Positions 1-7,270 are shown, counted from the stretch's first letter. The stretch: DNA of 11,453 nucleotides from Pseudomonadota bacterium (GCA_023386115.1 JAEWKL010000871.1:1-11453); one strand, 5' to 3'. Numbers and translations are program-made. Notes: generated by a model from the sequence alone, not told the origin.

Positions 1-106
1 TTTTTCCGGGGGGGGTGGTTTTTGGGGGGCCGGGGGGGGGTCCCCGTTTTTCCCGCGGGGGGCATCGATCCTGTCGGGCGAGTTGAACAGGCCCTCCGAC
101 CGCTCG
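1..106. other. Homopolymer-rich window edge, no gene
   Basis: The first ~60 bases are long runs of G, T and C with almost no A, unlike the balanced GC-rich coding sequence that follows. An open frame crosses the stretch, but its translation is low-complexity Gly/Arg/Pro and matches no family I know. The simplest reading is unreliable base calls at a contig end. Bases from about 62 onward look normal and form the short 3' flank of the IclR gene. I see no terminator, tRNA or repeat here. Confidence 0.6.
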
Positions 107-907
107 TCAGACCAGGGCGCGGCCGAGCTCGGCGGCGGCCTCGCGCAGGACCGGCAGGATCTCGTCGTGGATCCGGCCGATGCTCACCAGCTCGGTGCGG
201 ACGCCGACCTGGATGGCGCAGGGCACGGCGCCGTCGTAGCGCCGCACCGGGACGGCGGCCGAGCGCAGGCCCAGTTCCGCCTCCTCGTCGACGATGCAGT
301 AGCCCTGCTCGCGCGCCGTGATGATGGCCGCCTTCAGCACCGACGTGTCGGCGATGGTGCGGGGCGTGAGCTTGGTCAGCTCGATCGTCGCGAGGTAAGC
401 GTCGAGCGCCGCCTCGTCGAGGCCGCCCAGGAGGGCACGCCCGACGGAGGTGGCATGCGCCGGGAGTCGGTAACCGATGGCGAGGTCGACCGACACGATG
501 CGCCGCGGGCTCGCCCGGGCGACGAAGACCACGTCCCTCTGGTCGAGCACGCCGACCGAGCAGGTCTCGGCGATGGTGCGGCTGACCCGCTCGACGACGG
601 GCTGGGCCGCCGCCGGGATCCCGTTCGACGACAGGTAGGCGGTGGCGAGGTTGAGGATGCGGGCCGTCAGCCGGAACTGGCGGCCGTCGGACTCGACGTA
701 GCCGAGGCTCTCCAGGGTGAAGAGCGCGCGCCGCGCCGTGGCCCGGGTCAGCCCCGCGACGGCGGCGACCTCGCTCAGCGTCATCTCCTTGCGGTCGGCG
801 TCGAAGGCCGTCACGACCCGCAATCCCCGGGCGAGGATCTCGAGATATTCCGGGCCGCGCGTTTCCGTGAGGCTCTGCTCCTGCTCCGTGCGGAGAAGAC
901 GGGGCAT
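107..907 (-). CDS. IclR-family transcriptional regulator (PcaR/PobR-like)
   Basis: A 266-aa protein of normal IclR length. The winged helix-turn-helix spans about residues 22-85, with recognition-helix region LTRATARRALFTLESLGYV. The effector-binding domain spans about 95-266 and shows the family signatures YRLPAHATSVGRALL (147-161) and GYCIVDEEAELGLRSAAVPV (202-221). IclR proteins bind DNA as dimers or tetramers and sense small, often aromatic, carboxylates; the PcaR/PcaU/PobR branch controls aromatic catabolism. The ATG at 907 was chosen because GGAG lies 8 nt upstream of it (916-919 on plus); an in-frame GTG at 913 is possible. It sits 202 bp downstream of the reductase gene on the same strand. 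The sequence TCGAACAT, also found in both candidate operators at 2405-2539, lies 34-41 nt upstream of its start and suggests autoregulation. Family is sure; ligand and activator or repressor role are inferred. Confidence 0.93.
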   Translation of the reverse strand: MPRLLRTEQEQSLTETRGPEYLEILARGLRVVTAFDADRKEMTLSEVAAVAGLTRATARRALFTLESLGYVESDGRQFRLTARILNLATAYLSSNGIPAAAQPVVERVSRTIAETCSVGVLDQRDVVFVARASPRRIVSVDLAIGYRLPAHATSVGRALLGGLDEAALDAYLATIELTKLTPRTIADTSVLKAAIITAREQGYCIVDEEAELGLRSAAVPVRRYDGAVPCAIQVGVRTELVSIGRIHDEILPVLREAAAELGRALV

Positions 908-1109
908 GGGCACGGCTCCGGTTGAACGAGGCGGCTCTCGATGTTCGAGGGGATGCCGGTCTTGCGAGCGACCCGGTATCGAGAGGGCCTCTAGCACCCT
1001 TGTCCGCACGCGGCCAAGAGGCTGCACGCGGCGGGCAAGAAGCTCCTCGCGCAGGCGAGAGGCACCGCCTGCGACAAGGGCACGACGCGCTGCGTGCTTG
1101 AACCGGCCA
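908..1109 (-). promoter_or_regulatory. Leader of the IclR gene with a shared operator octamer
   Basis: This 202-bp gap lies between the reductase stop and the IclR start. ATGTTCGA occurs at 941-948 on plus (TCGAACAT on minus), the same octamer found in both inverted repeats of the divergent promoter. A GAAC at 924-927 could serve as a distant opposing half-site. No clear -35/-10 pair stands out. The gap argues that the regulator has its own promoter rather than depending only on readthrough from the reductase gene. Long antisense and same-strand open frames here are shadows. Confidence 0.4.
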
Positions 1110-2393
1110 TCAAGCCGCCGGCAGGAGCATGCGCAGGTCGAAGGCCGGGTCCCGGACCTGGTCGGGCGTCGGCGACAGGCCGGCGGCAAGGAAGCGCCGC
1201 CCGATGATCTGGTCCCCGGGCCGGTTGATGCTGTCGATGGCCCGCAAGTGTCCCTGCCGGAAATGGAAGAGGGAGAAGCGGCCGTCCTGCGACGAGCCCC
1301 GGGTGACGCAGAGGTCGCTGCCGGCGGAGAGCCCGACCGATTGCAGCTTGGCATCGAACTGGTCCGACCAGAAGCGGGGGATACCCGGACAGGGTTCGGG
1401 CCGCCCTGCGGCCGCGGCCCCGGCGCTGCGGCCCTGGTCCATCGCGTTCTGCACGCATTCGAGGCGGAGCGGCGCTTCCGCGAAGGCGTTGGGCTGGATC
1501 GTGCAGTCGCCCGCCGCGTAGACGCCCTCCATCCCGGTCCGGCAGAACGCATCGACGACGATGCCCGCCGGAGTGGCGAGGCCGCAATCCTGCGCGAAGT
1601 CGACGTTCGGCTCCGCCCCGACGCCGACCACCACGAGGTCGCAAGGGTAGCGCGTGCCGTCGCGACCCACGGCCTGGACAACGCGCCCTCCCTCGCCGTC
1701 GAGGCGATCGAGGCCGGTTTCGAGCCGGATCGTCACGCCGCGCCGGCGATGCAGGCGGACGAGGTGGTCGGAGATCTCCCGCGGGACGGCCCGGGCGAGG
1801 AGGCGCGATCCCGCCTCGAGCACCACGACCGGCTTGCCCAGGGACGCGGCGGAAGCCGCGACTTCGAGGCCGATAAAGCCGCCGCCCGCGATCAGGATCG
1901 CATTCGCGGCCGTCAGGCGCTCCCGCAGGCCGCGGGCATCCGCGAGGTCGCGCAGCACCACCACGCCGTCCAGCTCCGCTCCGGGGACGGGGAGCCGCCG
2001 CGCCCGGGCGCCGCAGGCGATCACCAGCGCGTCGAACGGCATCGGACGGCGCTGGCCGCACGTGATCGTGCGGCGCACCGGGTCGAGATGCGAGACCCGG
2101 CACCCGGTCAGGAGGTCGATCGCGGCGTCGCGATAGAAGCTCTCTGCGCGCAGGGGCAGCGCGTCCTCCGCGACGTTCCCGAGAAGGTAGGCCTTGGAGA
2201 GCGGAGGCCGCTGATAGGGCGGACAGTCCTCGGCCGTGATCAGGGTGACGCGGCCATCGAAACCGGAGTCGCGCGCGCTCGCGACGGCCTGGAGGCCGGC
2301 ATAGGACCCGCCGACCACAACGAGGTGGCGGGATGCGCCCCGGGGCGGCACTGCTCCGGCGACCGTGTCGCCCTCCGGTGCTCCGATCTCCAT
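1110..2393 (-). CDS. FAD-dependent ferredoxin-NAD(P)+ reductase, BphA4/Reductase_C type
   Basis: A 427-aa two-dinucleotide-fold reductase. The N-terminal FAD site is VVGGSYAGLQA (26-36). The conserved PPYQRPPLSK segment is at 58-67. The NAD(H) site is IAGGGFIGLE (168-177), the second FAD signature VYAAGDC is at 291-297, and a Reductase_C domain begins near FWSDQFDAKLQSVG (341-354). Members pass electrons from NAD(P)H to a small [2Fe-2S] ferredoxin serving a Rieske oxygenase or P450. The ATG at 2393 follows AGGAGA with 5 nt spacing. The protein carries ~23 residues before the FAD fold, slightly more than usual. It is divergent from the Rieske oxygenase gene and shares its promoter region, so it is the likely electron donor branch. 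No ferredoxin gene lies in the window. The exact oxygenase partner is inferred from position. Confidence 0.93.
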   Translation of the reverse strand: MEIGAPEGDTVAGAVPPRGASRHLVVVGGSYAGLQAVASARDSGFDGRVTLITAEDCPPYQRPPLSKAYLLGNVAEDALPLRAESFYRDAAIDLLTGCRVSHLDPVRRTITCGQRRPMPFDALVIACGARARRLPVPGAELDGVVVLRDLADARGLRERLTAANAILIAGGGFIGLEVAASAASLGKPVVVLEAGSRLLARAVPREISDHLVRLHRRRGVTIRLETGLDRLDGEGGRVVQAVGRDGTRYPCDLVVVGVGAEPNVDFAQDCGLATPAGIVVDAFCRTGMEGVYAAGDCTIQPNAFAEAPLRLECVQNAMDQGRSAGAAAAGRPEPCPGIPRFWSDQFDAKLQSVGLSAGSDLCVTRGSSQDGRFSLFHFRQGHLRAIDSINRPGDQIIGRRFLAAGLSPTPDQVRDPAFDLRMLLPAA

Positions 2394-2404
2394 TTTGTTC
2401 TCCT

Positions 2405-2422
2405 ATCGAACATAAGTTCGAT
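2405..2422. promoter_or_regulatory. Operator A: perfect 7-4-7 inverted repeat upstream of the reductase gene
   Basis: ATCGAAC-ATAA-GTTCGAT is a perfect palindrome with a 4-bp centre. It ends next to the reductase Shine-Dalgarno (2399-2404) and overlaps a candidate leftward -10, GATAAT on minus (2421-2426). A bound protein here would cover the reductase transcription start. Its TCGAACAT is shared with operator B and with the leader of the IclR gene. The divergently controlled IclR regulator is the obvious candidate ligand, by inference. The right arm GTTCGATTATC also resembles, as I recall it, the published PcaR-site core GTTCGATAATC of Pseudomonas; I could not check this. Confidence 0.6.
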
Positions 2423-2481
2423 TATCATCACATATCTCGCCTCGCAAGCGAGCCGCCCGTCGACACGGTCACGGCGAGTGG

Positions 2482-2510
2482 TTGACGGGCCGGATGTCGA
2501 CGCGTAGATT
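2482..2510 (+). promoter_or_regulatory. Sigma-70-like promoter for the Rieske/ligase operon
   Basis: TTGACG (2482-2487) and TAGATT (2505-2510) are separated by exactly 17 bp, a close match to the housekeeping consensus. The start of transcription would fall near 2516-2518, giving a leader of ~43 nt to the ATG at 2560. Operator B (2523-2539) begins about 6 bp after that start, a typical place for a repressor to block clearance. The strength of the match is unusual in this GC-rich stretch. Confidence 0.6.
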
Positions 2511-2522
2511 TTTCTCAGAATA

Positions 2523-2539
2523 TGTTCGATCAGCGAACA
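2523..2539. promoter_or_regulatory. Operator B: perfect 6-5-6 inverted repeat ahead of the Rieske gene
   Basis: TGTTCG-ATCAG-CGAACA is a perfect inverted repeat just downstream of the predicted transcription start and 20 bp before the Rieske ATG. With the preceding A it holds the octamer ATGTTCGA (2522-2529) common to operator A and the leader of the IclR gene. The half-sites point in the opposite order to those of operator A (GTTCG..CGAAC rather than CGAAC..GTTCG). The two sites may therefore be bound differently or by different faces of an oligomer. Binding by the IclR protein is inferred. Confidence 0.6.
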
Positions 2540-2559
2540 CAGATCGGAGACGCCGCCCC

Positions 2560-3927
2560 ATGATGAGCCAGGAGCAGAACGACCTCATCACCCGAATCGG
2601 GCCCGCCGCCCCCGCCGGCCTGCTGATGCGGCGCTACTGGCAGCCGGCGGCGCTGGTGGCCGAGTTGAAGGACGAACGGCCGATCGTGCCGGTGCGCCTG
2701 CTCGGCCAGGACTTCGTGCTGTTCCGCGACGACACCGGACGCTACGGGATGCTCGACCGGGATTGCCCGCATCGCGGCGCCGATCTCGCCTTCGGGCGCC
2801 TCGAGCAGGGCGGGCTCCGGTGCTCGTTCCACGGCTGGCTGTTCGATGCCGAGGGAAATTGCCTCGAGACGCCCGCCGAGCCGGCGGGCTCGAAGCTGTG
2901 CCAGAACATCCGGCAGAAATCGTACCCGGTGGTCGAGAAGAACGGCATCCTGTTCGCGTGGCTGGGCGAGGGCGAGCCCTCCGTCTTTCCTGAGCTCGAC
3001 TGCTTCCAGGCCCCCGACGCCTACACCTTCGCCTTCAAGGGGCTGATCGAGTGCAACTGGCTTCAGGCGCTCGAGGTCGGCATCGACCCGGCGCACGCCT
3101 CCTTCCTGCACCGCTTCTTCGAGGACGAGGAGATCACGGAGGCCTACGGCAAGCAGTTCCGCGGCGCCTCGGCGGGGACCGCCATCCCGATGACGCGGAT
3201 CCTGCGCGAGTACGACCGGCCCGTCATCAACGTCGAGCGTACGGAATACGGCCTGCGCATCATCGCGTTGCGCGAACTCGACGCCGAGCGCACGCATGTG
3301 CGCGTCACGAACCAGGTCTTCCCGCACGCCTTCGTCATCCCGATGTCGACCGAGATGACGATCACGCAGTGGCACGTCCCGGTCGACGACGAGACCTGCT
3401 ACTGGTACGCGATCTTCACGAGCTACGGCAAACCCGTCGACAAGGAGAAGATGACGGCCCAGCGCCTCGAGCTCTACGAGCTGCCCGGCTACGTCTCCCG
3501 CAAGAATAAATCGAACGATTACGGCTTCGACCCGCACGAGCAGAAGCATTCGACCTATACGGGCATGGGTGCGGACATCAACGTTCACGACCAATGGGCG
3601 GTGGAGTCGATGGGCCGGATCCAGGACCGGACGCGCGAGCATCTCGGACAGTCCGACAAGGCGATCATCCAATACCGCAAGATCCTGCGCGAGCAGATCG
3701 AGAAGGTCCGCGGCGGCGGCGAGCCGATGATGGTTCTCGACGCCAAGAGCGCCCGCGCGATCCAGGGCCCCGGCACGATGGACGGGATCGGCCCGTCGAA
3801 GGGCTGGGAGACCTACTGGATGGAGGTCGACGTCGCGCGGCGCCGGAGCGCGCCGTGGATGCCCGCCGTACCCCCGGCGCAGCCGGGCGACGAGACGATC
3901 GTCGACCTCGTGGCCGCGGCCGAGTGA
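2560..3927 (+). CDS. Rieske non-heme iron oxygenase, phthalate-dioxygenase type (alpha subunit only)
   Basis: A 455-aa ring-hydroxylating oxygenase. The Rieske [2Fe-2S] cluster ligands are C69-P-H71 and C88-S-F-H91. The catalytic segment NWLQALEVGIDPAHASFLH (166-184) gives the mononuclear-iron ligands H179 and H184 and the bridging D176. D344, in NVHDQWAVESMG, is the likely third iron ligand, within the ESMGRIQDRTREHLGQSD block (349-366) typical of phthalate 4,5-dioxygenase and 3-chlorobenzoate dioxygenase relatives. Such enzymes add O2 to, or O-/N-dealkylate, aromatic substrates and are alpha-only oligomers, consistent with no beta-subunit gene here. The ATG at 2560 was chosen because GGAGA (2546-2550) precedes it by 9 nt. 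An upstream TTG at 2482 lies inside the -35 box and is rejected. The next gene starts 11 nt after its stop. The substrate cannot be read from sequence. Confidence 0.95.
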   Translation: MMSQEQNDLITRIGPAAPAGLLMRRYWQPAALVAELKDERPIVPVRLLGQDFVLFRDDTGRYGMLDRDCPHRGADLAFGRLEQGGLRCSFHGWLFDAEGNCLETPAEPAGSKLCQNIRQKSYPVVEKNGILFAWLGEGEPSVFPELDCFQAPDAYTFAFKGLIECNWLQALEVGIDPAHASFLHRFFEDEEITEAYGKQFRGASAGTAIPMTRILREYDRPVINVERTEYGLRIIALRELDAERTHVRVTNQVFPHAFVIPMSTEMTITQWHVPVDDETCYWYAIFTSYGKPVDKEKMTAQRLELYELPGYVSRKNKSNDYGFDPHEQKHSTYTGMGADINVHDQWAVESMGRIQDRTREHLGQSDKAIIQYRKILREQIEKVRGGGEPMMVLDAKSARAIQGPGTMDGIGPSKGWETYWMEVDVARRRSAPWMPAVPPAQPGDETIVDLVAAAE

Positions 3928-3938
3928 GGGCCCGCGCC

Positions 3939-5372
3939 ATGAGCTTCGTCGACGATCACGGCCTCTGGTCCGAGGAGCAGACGCGCGCCGCCGCGGAGAT
4001 CGCCGCGCGCGTGGCGGCGGAAGGGCTCGAGGTCATCCGCTTCGCCTTTCCCGACCAGCACGGCGTTCTGCGCGGCAAGACGCTGGTGGCCGACGAGGCT
4101 TTGCGGGTGCTGGCGAGCGGCGTCTCGCTCACGAGCACGCTGCTGGCCAAGGATACCGCGCACCGCACCGTCTTCCCGGTCTTCACCGCGGGCGGCGGCT
4201 TCGGCATGACGGAGATGCAGGGCGGCGGCGACGTCCTGATGATCCCGGACCCGGCGACCTTCCGCGTCCTGCCCTGGGCCGACAAGACCGGTTGGGTGCT
4301 GTGCGACCTGCACTTCGCCGACGGCAGCGTCCCGCCCTTCGCGACGCGCGCCCTGTACCGGCGCGTGCTCGAGGGGCTGGCGGGCCGCGGCTACGCCTTC
4401 ATGGCCGGGCTCGAGGTCGAGTGCCACATCTTCCGGTTGCTCGACCCGAAGATGGCGCCGGAGCATGCCGGCCAGCCGGGCGCCCCGCCGGAGGTCGCCC
4501 TCCTGTCGCACGGCTACCAGTACCTGACCGAGCAGCGCTACGACCTGATCGAGCCGGTGCTCGAGATCGTCCGCCGCAACGTGCTGGCGGTCGGCCTGCC
4601 GCTCCGCTCCATCGAGGTCGAGTACGGCCCGAGCCAGTGCGAGTTCACCTTCGCGCCGACGACCGGGCTCGAACCCGCGGACCTGATGGTGCTGTTCCGG
4701 TCCGCCGTGAAGCAGGTCTGCCGCCGCCACGGCCTGCACGCCACCTTCATGTGCCGGCCGAAGATCCCGAACGTCGTCTCGTCGGGCTGGCACCTGCACC
4801 AATCCCTGCGGGAGGTGAAGACCGGGGCGAACGCCTTCCGGTCGGACGGGTCCGAGGTCCTGTCGGGCCTCGGCCGCTCCTATCTCGCCGGGCTCCTGGA
4901 CCATGCCCGCGCGGCGGCGGTGTTCACGACGCCGACCATCAACGGCTACAAGCGCTATCGCGCCTACTCCCTGGCGCCCGACCGCGCGATCTGGGGCTGC
5001 GACAACCGCGGCGTGATGATCCGCGTGATCGGCCGGCCGGGCGATGCGGCGACCCGGCTGGAGAACCGCATCGGCGAGCCGGCGGCCAACCCCTATCTCT
5101 ACATGGCCTCCCAGGTGCTCTCGGGCCTCGACGGCATCGACCGCGGGCTGGATCCGGGCCCCTCGGCGGACACGCCTTACGAGACGGAGGCGCCCCTGCT
5201 GCCGAAATCGCTGCGGGAGGCGGTGTTCGCGCTCAACGACGACCCGTTCTTCCGCGAGACGCTCGGAGCGCGTTTCGTGGATTACTATGTCCACCTGAAG
5301 AACGCGGAGATCGAGCGCTTTCAGGCGGAGGTCAGCGACTGGGAGCATCGCGAGTATTTCGAGATGTTCTGA
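3939..5372 (+). CDS. Glutamine-synthetase-like gamma-glutamylamide ligase
   Basis: A 477-aa GS-family protein of full length. The N-terminal beta-grasp element is FPDQHGVLRGKTL (37-49). Metal and nucleotide residues are present: E159/E161 (GLEVECHIF), E228 and E235 (EVEYGPSQCEF), H285 (SGWHLHQS), N335 (PTINGYKRY), R349 and R357 (APDRAIWGCDNR), and E375/R377 (RLENRIGEPAANPYLY). It should thus be an active ATP-dependent ligase joining an amine to the gamma-carboxyl of glutamate. Relatives include PuuA, GmaS, IpuC and the gamma-glutamylanilide synthase TdnQ. Its divergent sequence and lone position beside a Rieske oxygenase argue against a housekeeping glutamine synthetase. GAGGG (3926-3930), overlapping the Rieske stop, gives an 8-nt-spaced ribosome site, so the two genes are probably translationally coupled. 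The amine substrate is unknown; an aromatic amine is my inference from the neighbour. Confidence 0.92.
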   Translation: MSFVDDHGLWSEEQTRAAAEIAARVAAEGLEVIRFAFPDQHGVLRGKTLVADEALRVLASGVSLTSTLLAKDTAHRTVFPVFTAGGGFGMTEMQGGGDVLMIPDPATFRVLPWADKTGWVLCDLHFADGSVPPFATRALYRRVLEGLAGRGYAFMAGLEVECHIFRLLDPKMAPEHAGQPGAPPEVALLSHGYQYLTEQRYDLIEPVLEIVRRNVLAVGLPLRSIEVEYGPSQCEFTFAPTTGLEPADLMVLFRSAVKQVCRRHGLHATFMCRPKIPNVVSSGWHLHQSLREVKTGANAFRSDGSEVLSGLGRSYLAGLLDHARAAAVFTTPTINGYKRYRAYSLAPDRAIWGCDNRGVMIRVIGRPGDAATRLENRIGEPAANPYLYMASQVLSGLDGIDRGLDPGPSADTPYETEAPLLPKSLREAVFALNDDPFFRETLGARFVDYYVHLKNAEIERFQAEVSDWEHREYFEMF

Positions 5373-5394
5373 CGGAATCGGGGACAGGGAGCCT

Positions 5395-5446
5395 CCGGTC
5401 CGGATCTCATGCCGGTCCGGCCGCGGCGCCGCGGAGGGGACCGGCC
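5395..5446. terminator. Possible hairpin between convergent ligase and cysI genes
   Basis: GCCGGTCC (5411-5418) can pair with GGACCGGC (5438-5445) around a GC-rich loop. CCGGTCCGG also occurs twice (5395-5403 and 5412-5420), offering an alternative pairing. The structure covers the last codons of cysI and the 34-bp gap to the ligase stop. It could act on transcripts from both sides, but there is no T-run on either strand, so a classical intrinsic terminator is not shown. Confidence 0.3.
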
Positions 5447-7206
5447 ATGTCGTGGAAATCCGGCCCGTTCCTCGTCCGGGCCACGTAGCCGGCGCGGACC
5501 AGGAAATCGCCGAAGCGCTCGCCGACGCCCCGCGCCGCCTTGTAGGCGCCCAGGAGCGGATCAAGCATCGCGACGATCGCGGCGGCGGGCACATCCTCCG
5601 CATAGAGCTTGCCCAGCCGCGATTCGTCGAAGGCCGCGCCGAGATACAGGTTGTAGCGCTCGGGGCCCTTCCCCACGAGGCCGATCTCGGCAATGTAGGG
5701 CCGCGCGCAGCCGTTCGGGCAGCCCGTCATGCGGATCGTGATCTCGTCCTCAGCGAGGCCGTGCCGGGCCAGGCACGTTTCGAGATCGTCGATCAGGCTG
5801 GGCAGGTAGCGCTCGCTCTCGGCCAGCGCCAAGCCGCAGGTCGGCAGCGCCACGCAGGCCATGCTGTTGCGGCGCAGCGCGCCGGTATGGGCGGTCAGGC
5901 CGTATTCGGCCACGAGCGCCTCGATCGCGGCGCGGCGGTCGTCCGGGATGTTGGCGACGAGCACGTTCTGGTTGGCGGTCAGGCGGAACTCGCCCTGATG
6001 GACCTCGGCGATGCGGCGCAGCCCGGTCAGCAGCTGCGGCCCGTTCTCGAAGTCCCGCACCCGCCCGTTCTGGATGAACAGGGTGAGGTGATGGCGCCCG
6101 TCCTCGCCCTGCGTCCAGCCGTAACGGTCGCCGTTGTTCTCGAACGTGAAGGGCTGCGGATCGGCGAGCGGCTTGCCGACGCGACGCTCCACCTCCGCCC
6201 GGACGGCGTCGAGGCCGGTCCGCTCGAGAGTATACTTGAACCGCGCGTGCTTGCGGTTCCGGCGGTCGCCCCAGTCGCGCTGGACCGTCATCACGGCCTC
6301 AGCGACCTTCAGGGCATCCTCCGGCGCGCAGAAGCATAGCGGGTCGGCGGTGCGCGGGAAGGTGTCGGGCTCGCCATGGGTCATGCCCATGCCGCCCCCC
6401 ACCGTGACGGTCCAGCCCGCCAGCCCGCCCTGCCCGTCCAGGATGGCGACGAAGCCGAGGTCGTGCGCGAAGACGTCGACGTCGTTCGAGGGCGGCACGG
6501 CGACGACCACCTTGAATTTCCGCGGCAGGTAGGTCTTGCCGTAGATCGGCTCGACGACCTCGTCCTCGCCGCCAGCGACCTTCTCGCCGTCGAGCCAGAT
6601 CTCGCGCCAGGCCCCGGTCCGGGGCAGGAGATGGTCCGAGATCGCCTTGGCGAGGTCGTAGGCGGCCGCATGCGCCCGGGACTGGTACGGGTTGGAGGCC
6701 GACAGCACGTTGCGGTTGACGTCGCCGCAGGCCGCGATCGTGTCGAGCAACGCCGCATCGATGGCCTTCATCGTGCGCTTGAGGTTCGACTTGATGACGC
6801 CGTGATACTGGAAGGTCTGCCGCGTCGTCGCCCGTAAGGAACCGTTGGCGTAGGAGCGGGCGATGTCGTCGAGCGCGAGCCACTGCCGGCAGGAGAGCAC
6901 GCCGCCGGGGATCCGCAGGCGGATCATGAAGGAATACGCTCGGTCGAGCTTCTTGCGCATCCGCTCCGGCCGAAGATCGCGGTCGTCCTGGAGGTACATG
7001 CCGTGGAACTTGACGAGCTGGCCGTCGTCGTCGGACACGGCGCCGCTCGCCGGCATCAGGAGCGCCTCGGCGAGCTTGCCGCGCAGGTAGCCGCTCGCCT
7101 CCTTGATGTGCTCGTTGCGCGAGAACTGGTCCCGCTCCGCCTGAGCCTGCGGGTCGGCGTCCGTCGCGGGCGCGGCGGGAGGAGCCTGACGGTCGGTATC
7201 GCTCAT
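5407..7206 (-). CDS. cysI: Sulfite reductase hemoprotein (beta) subunit CysI
   Basis: A 599-aa protein of slightly more than usual CysI length. It reduces sulfite to sulfide with six electrons in assimilatory sulfur metabolism in the cytoplasm. The [4Fe-4S]/siroheme cysteines are intact: C451 and C457 (CVALPTC) and C496 and C500 (TGCPNGC). Siroheme and sulfite contact segments are visible as FMIRLRIPGG (93-102), TTRQTFQYHG (127-136) and NRKHARFKY (317-325). NVLSASNP (166-173) and GLVGKGPERYNLYLGG-like GLVGKGPERYNLYLGA (509-524) are also family hallmarks. An Ala/Gln/Asp-rich N-terminal tail of ~25 residues precedes the conserved start. ATG 7206 has GAGG four nt upstream, rather close. It lies 64 bp downstream of the reduced CysJ-like gene on the same strand and is convergent with the ligase gene. 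Identity is firm; its electron donor is open because that CysJ partner looks degenerate. Confidence 0.96.
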   Translation of the reverse strand: MSDTDRQAPPAAPATDADPQAQAERDQFSRNEHIKEASGYLRGKLAEALLMPASGAVSDDDGQLVKFHGMYLQDDRDLRPERMRKKLDRAYSFMIRLRIPGGVLSCRQWLALDDIARSYANGSLRATTRQTFQYHGVIKSNLKRTMKAIDAALLDTIAACGDVNRNVLSASNPYQSRAHAAAYDLAKAISDHLLPRTGAWREIWLDGEKVAGGEDEVVEPIYGKTYLPRKFKVVVAVPPSNDVDVFAHDLGFVAILDGQGGLAGWTVTVGGGMGMTHGEPDTFPRTADPLCFCAPEDALKVAEAVMTVQRDWGDRRNRKHARFKYTLERTGLDAVRAEVERRVGKPLADPQPFTFENNGDRYGWTQGEDGRHHLTLFIQNGRVRDFENGPQLLTGLRRIAEVHQGEFRLTANQNVLVANIPDDRRAAIEALVAEYGLTAHTGALRRNSMACVALPTCGLALAESERYLPSLIDDLETCLARHGLAEDEITIRMTGCPNGCARPYIAEIGLVGKGPERYNLYLGAAFDESRLGKLYAEDVPAAAIVAMLDPLLGAYKAARGVGERFGDFLVRAGYVARTRNGPDFHDMAGPLRGAAAGPA

Positions 7207-7270
7207 GAGACCTCGCCATGGTGGAGGACAACGGCCGGGCGCGGCGTGAGCGCCGGTGGAGCGGGGGTAA

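Noticed and set aside
717..2507. Long plus-strand open frame of ~596 codons opposite the IclR and reductase genes
   Set aside because: It is Arg/Ala-rich with no family signature and is antisense to two well-recognised genes; a GC-rich shadow frame.
2482..2559. Upstream TTG start that would lengthen the Rieske protein by 26 residues
   Set aside because: It coincides with the -35 box, has no ribosome site and adds residues unlike the family; ATG 2560 has a good GGAGA.
3813..5693. Long minus-strand open frame of ~626 codons opposite the ligase gene
   Set aside because: It runs antisense to the ligase and its composition is that of a shadow frame; no motif found.
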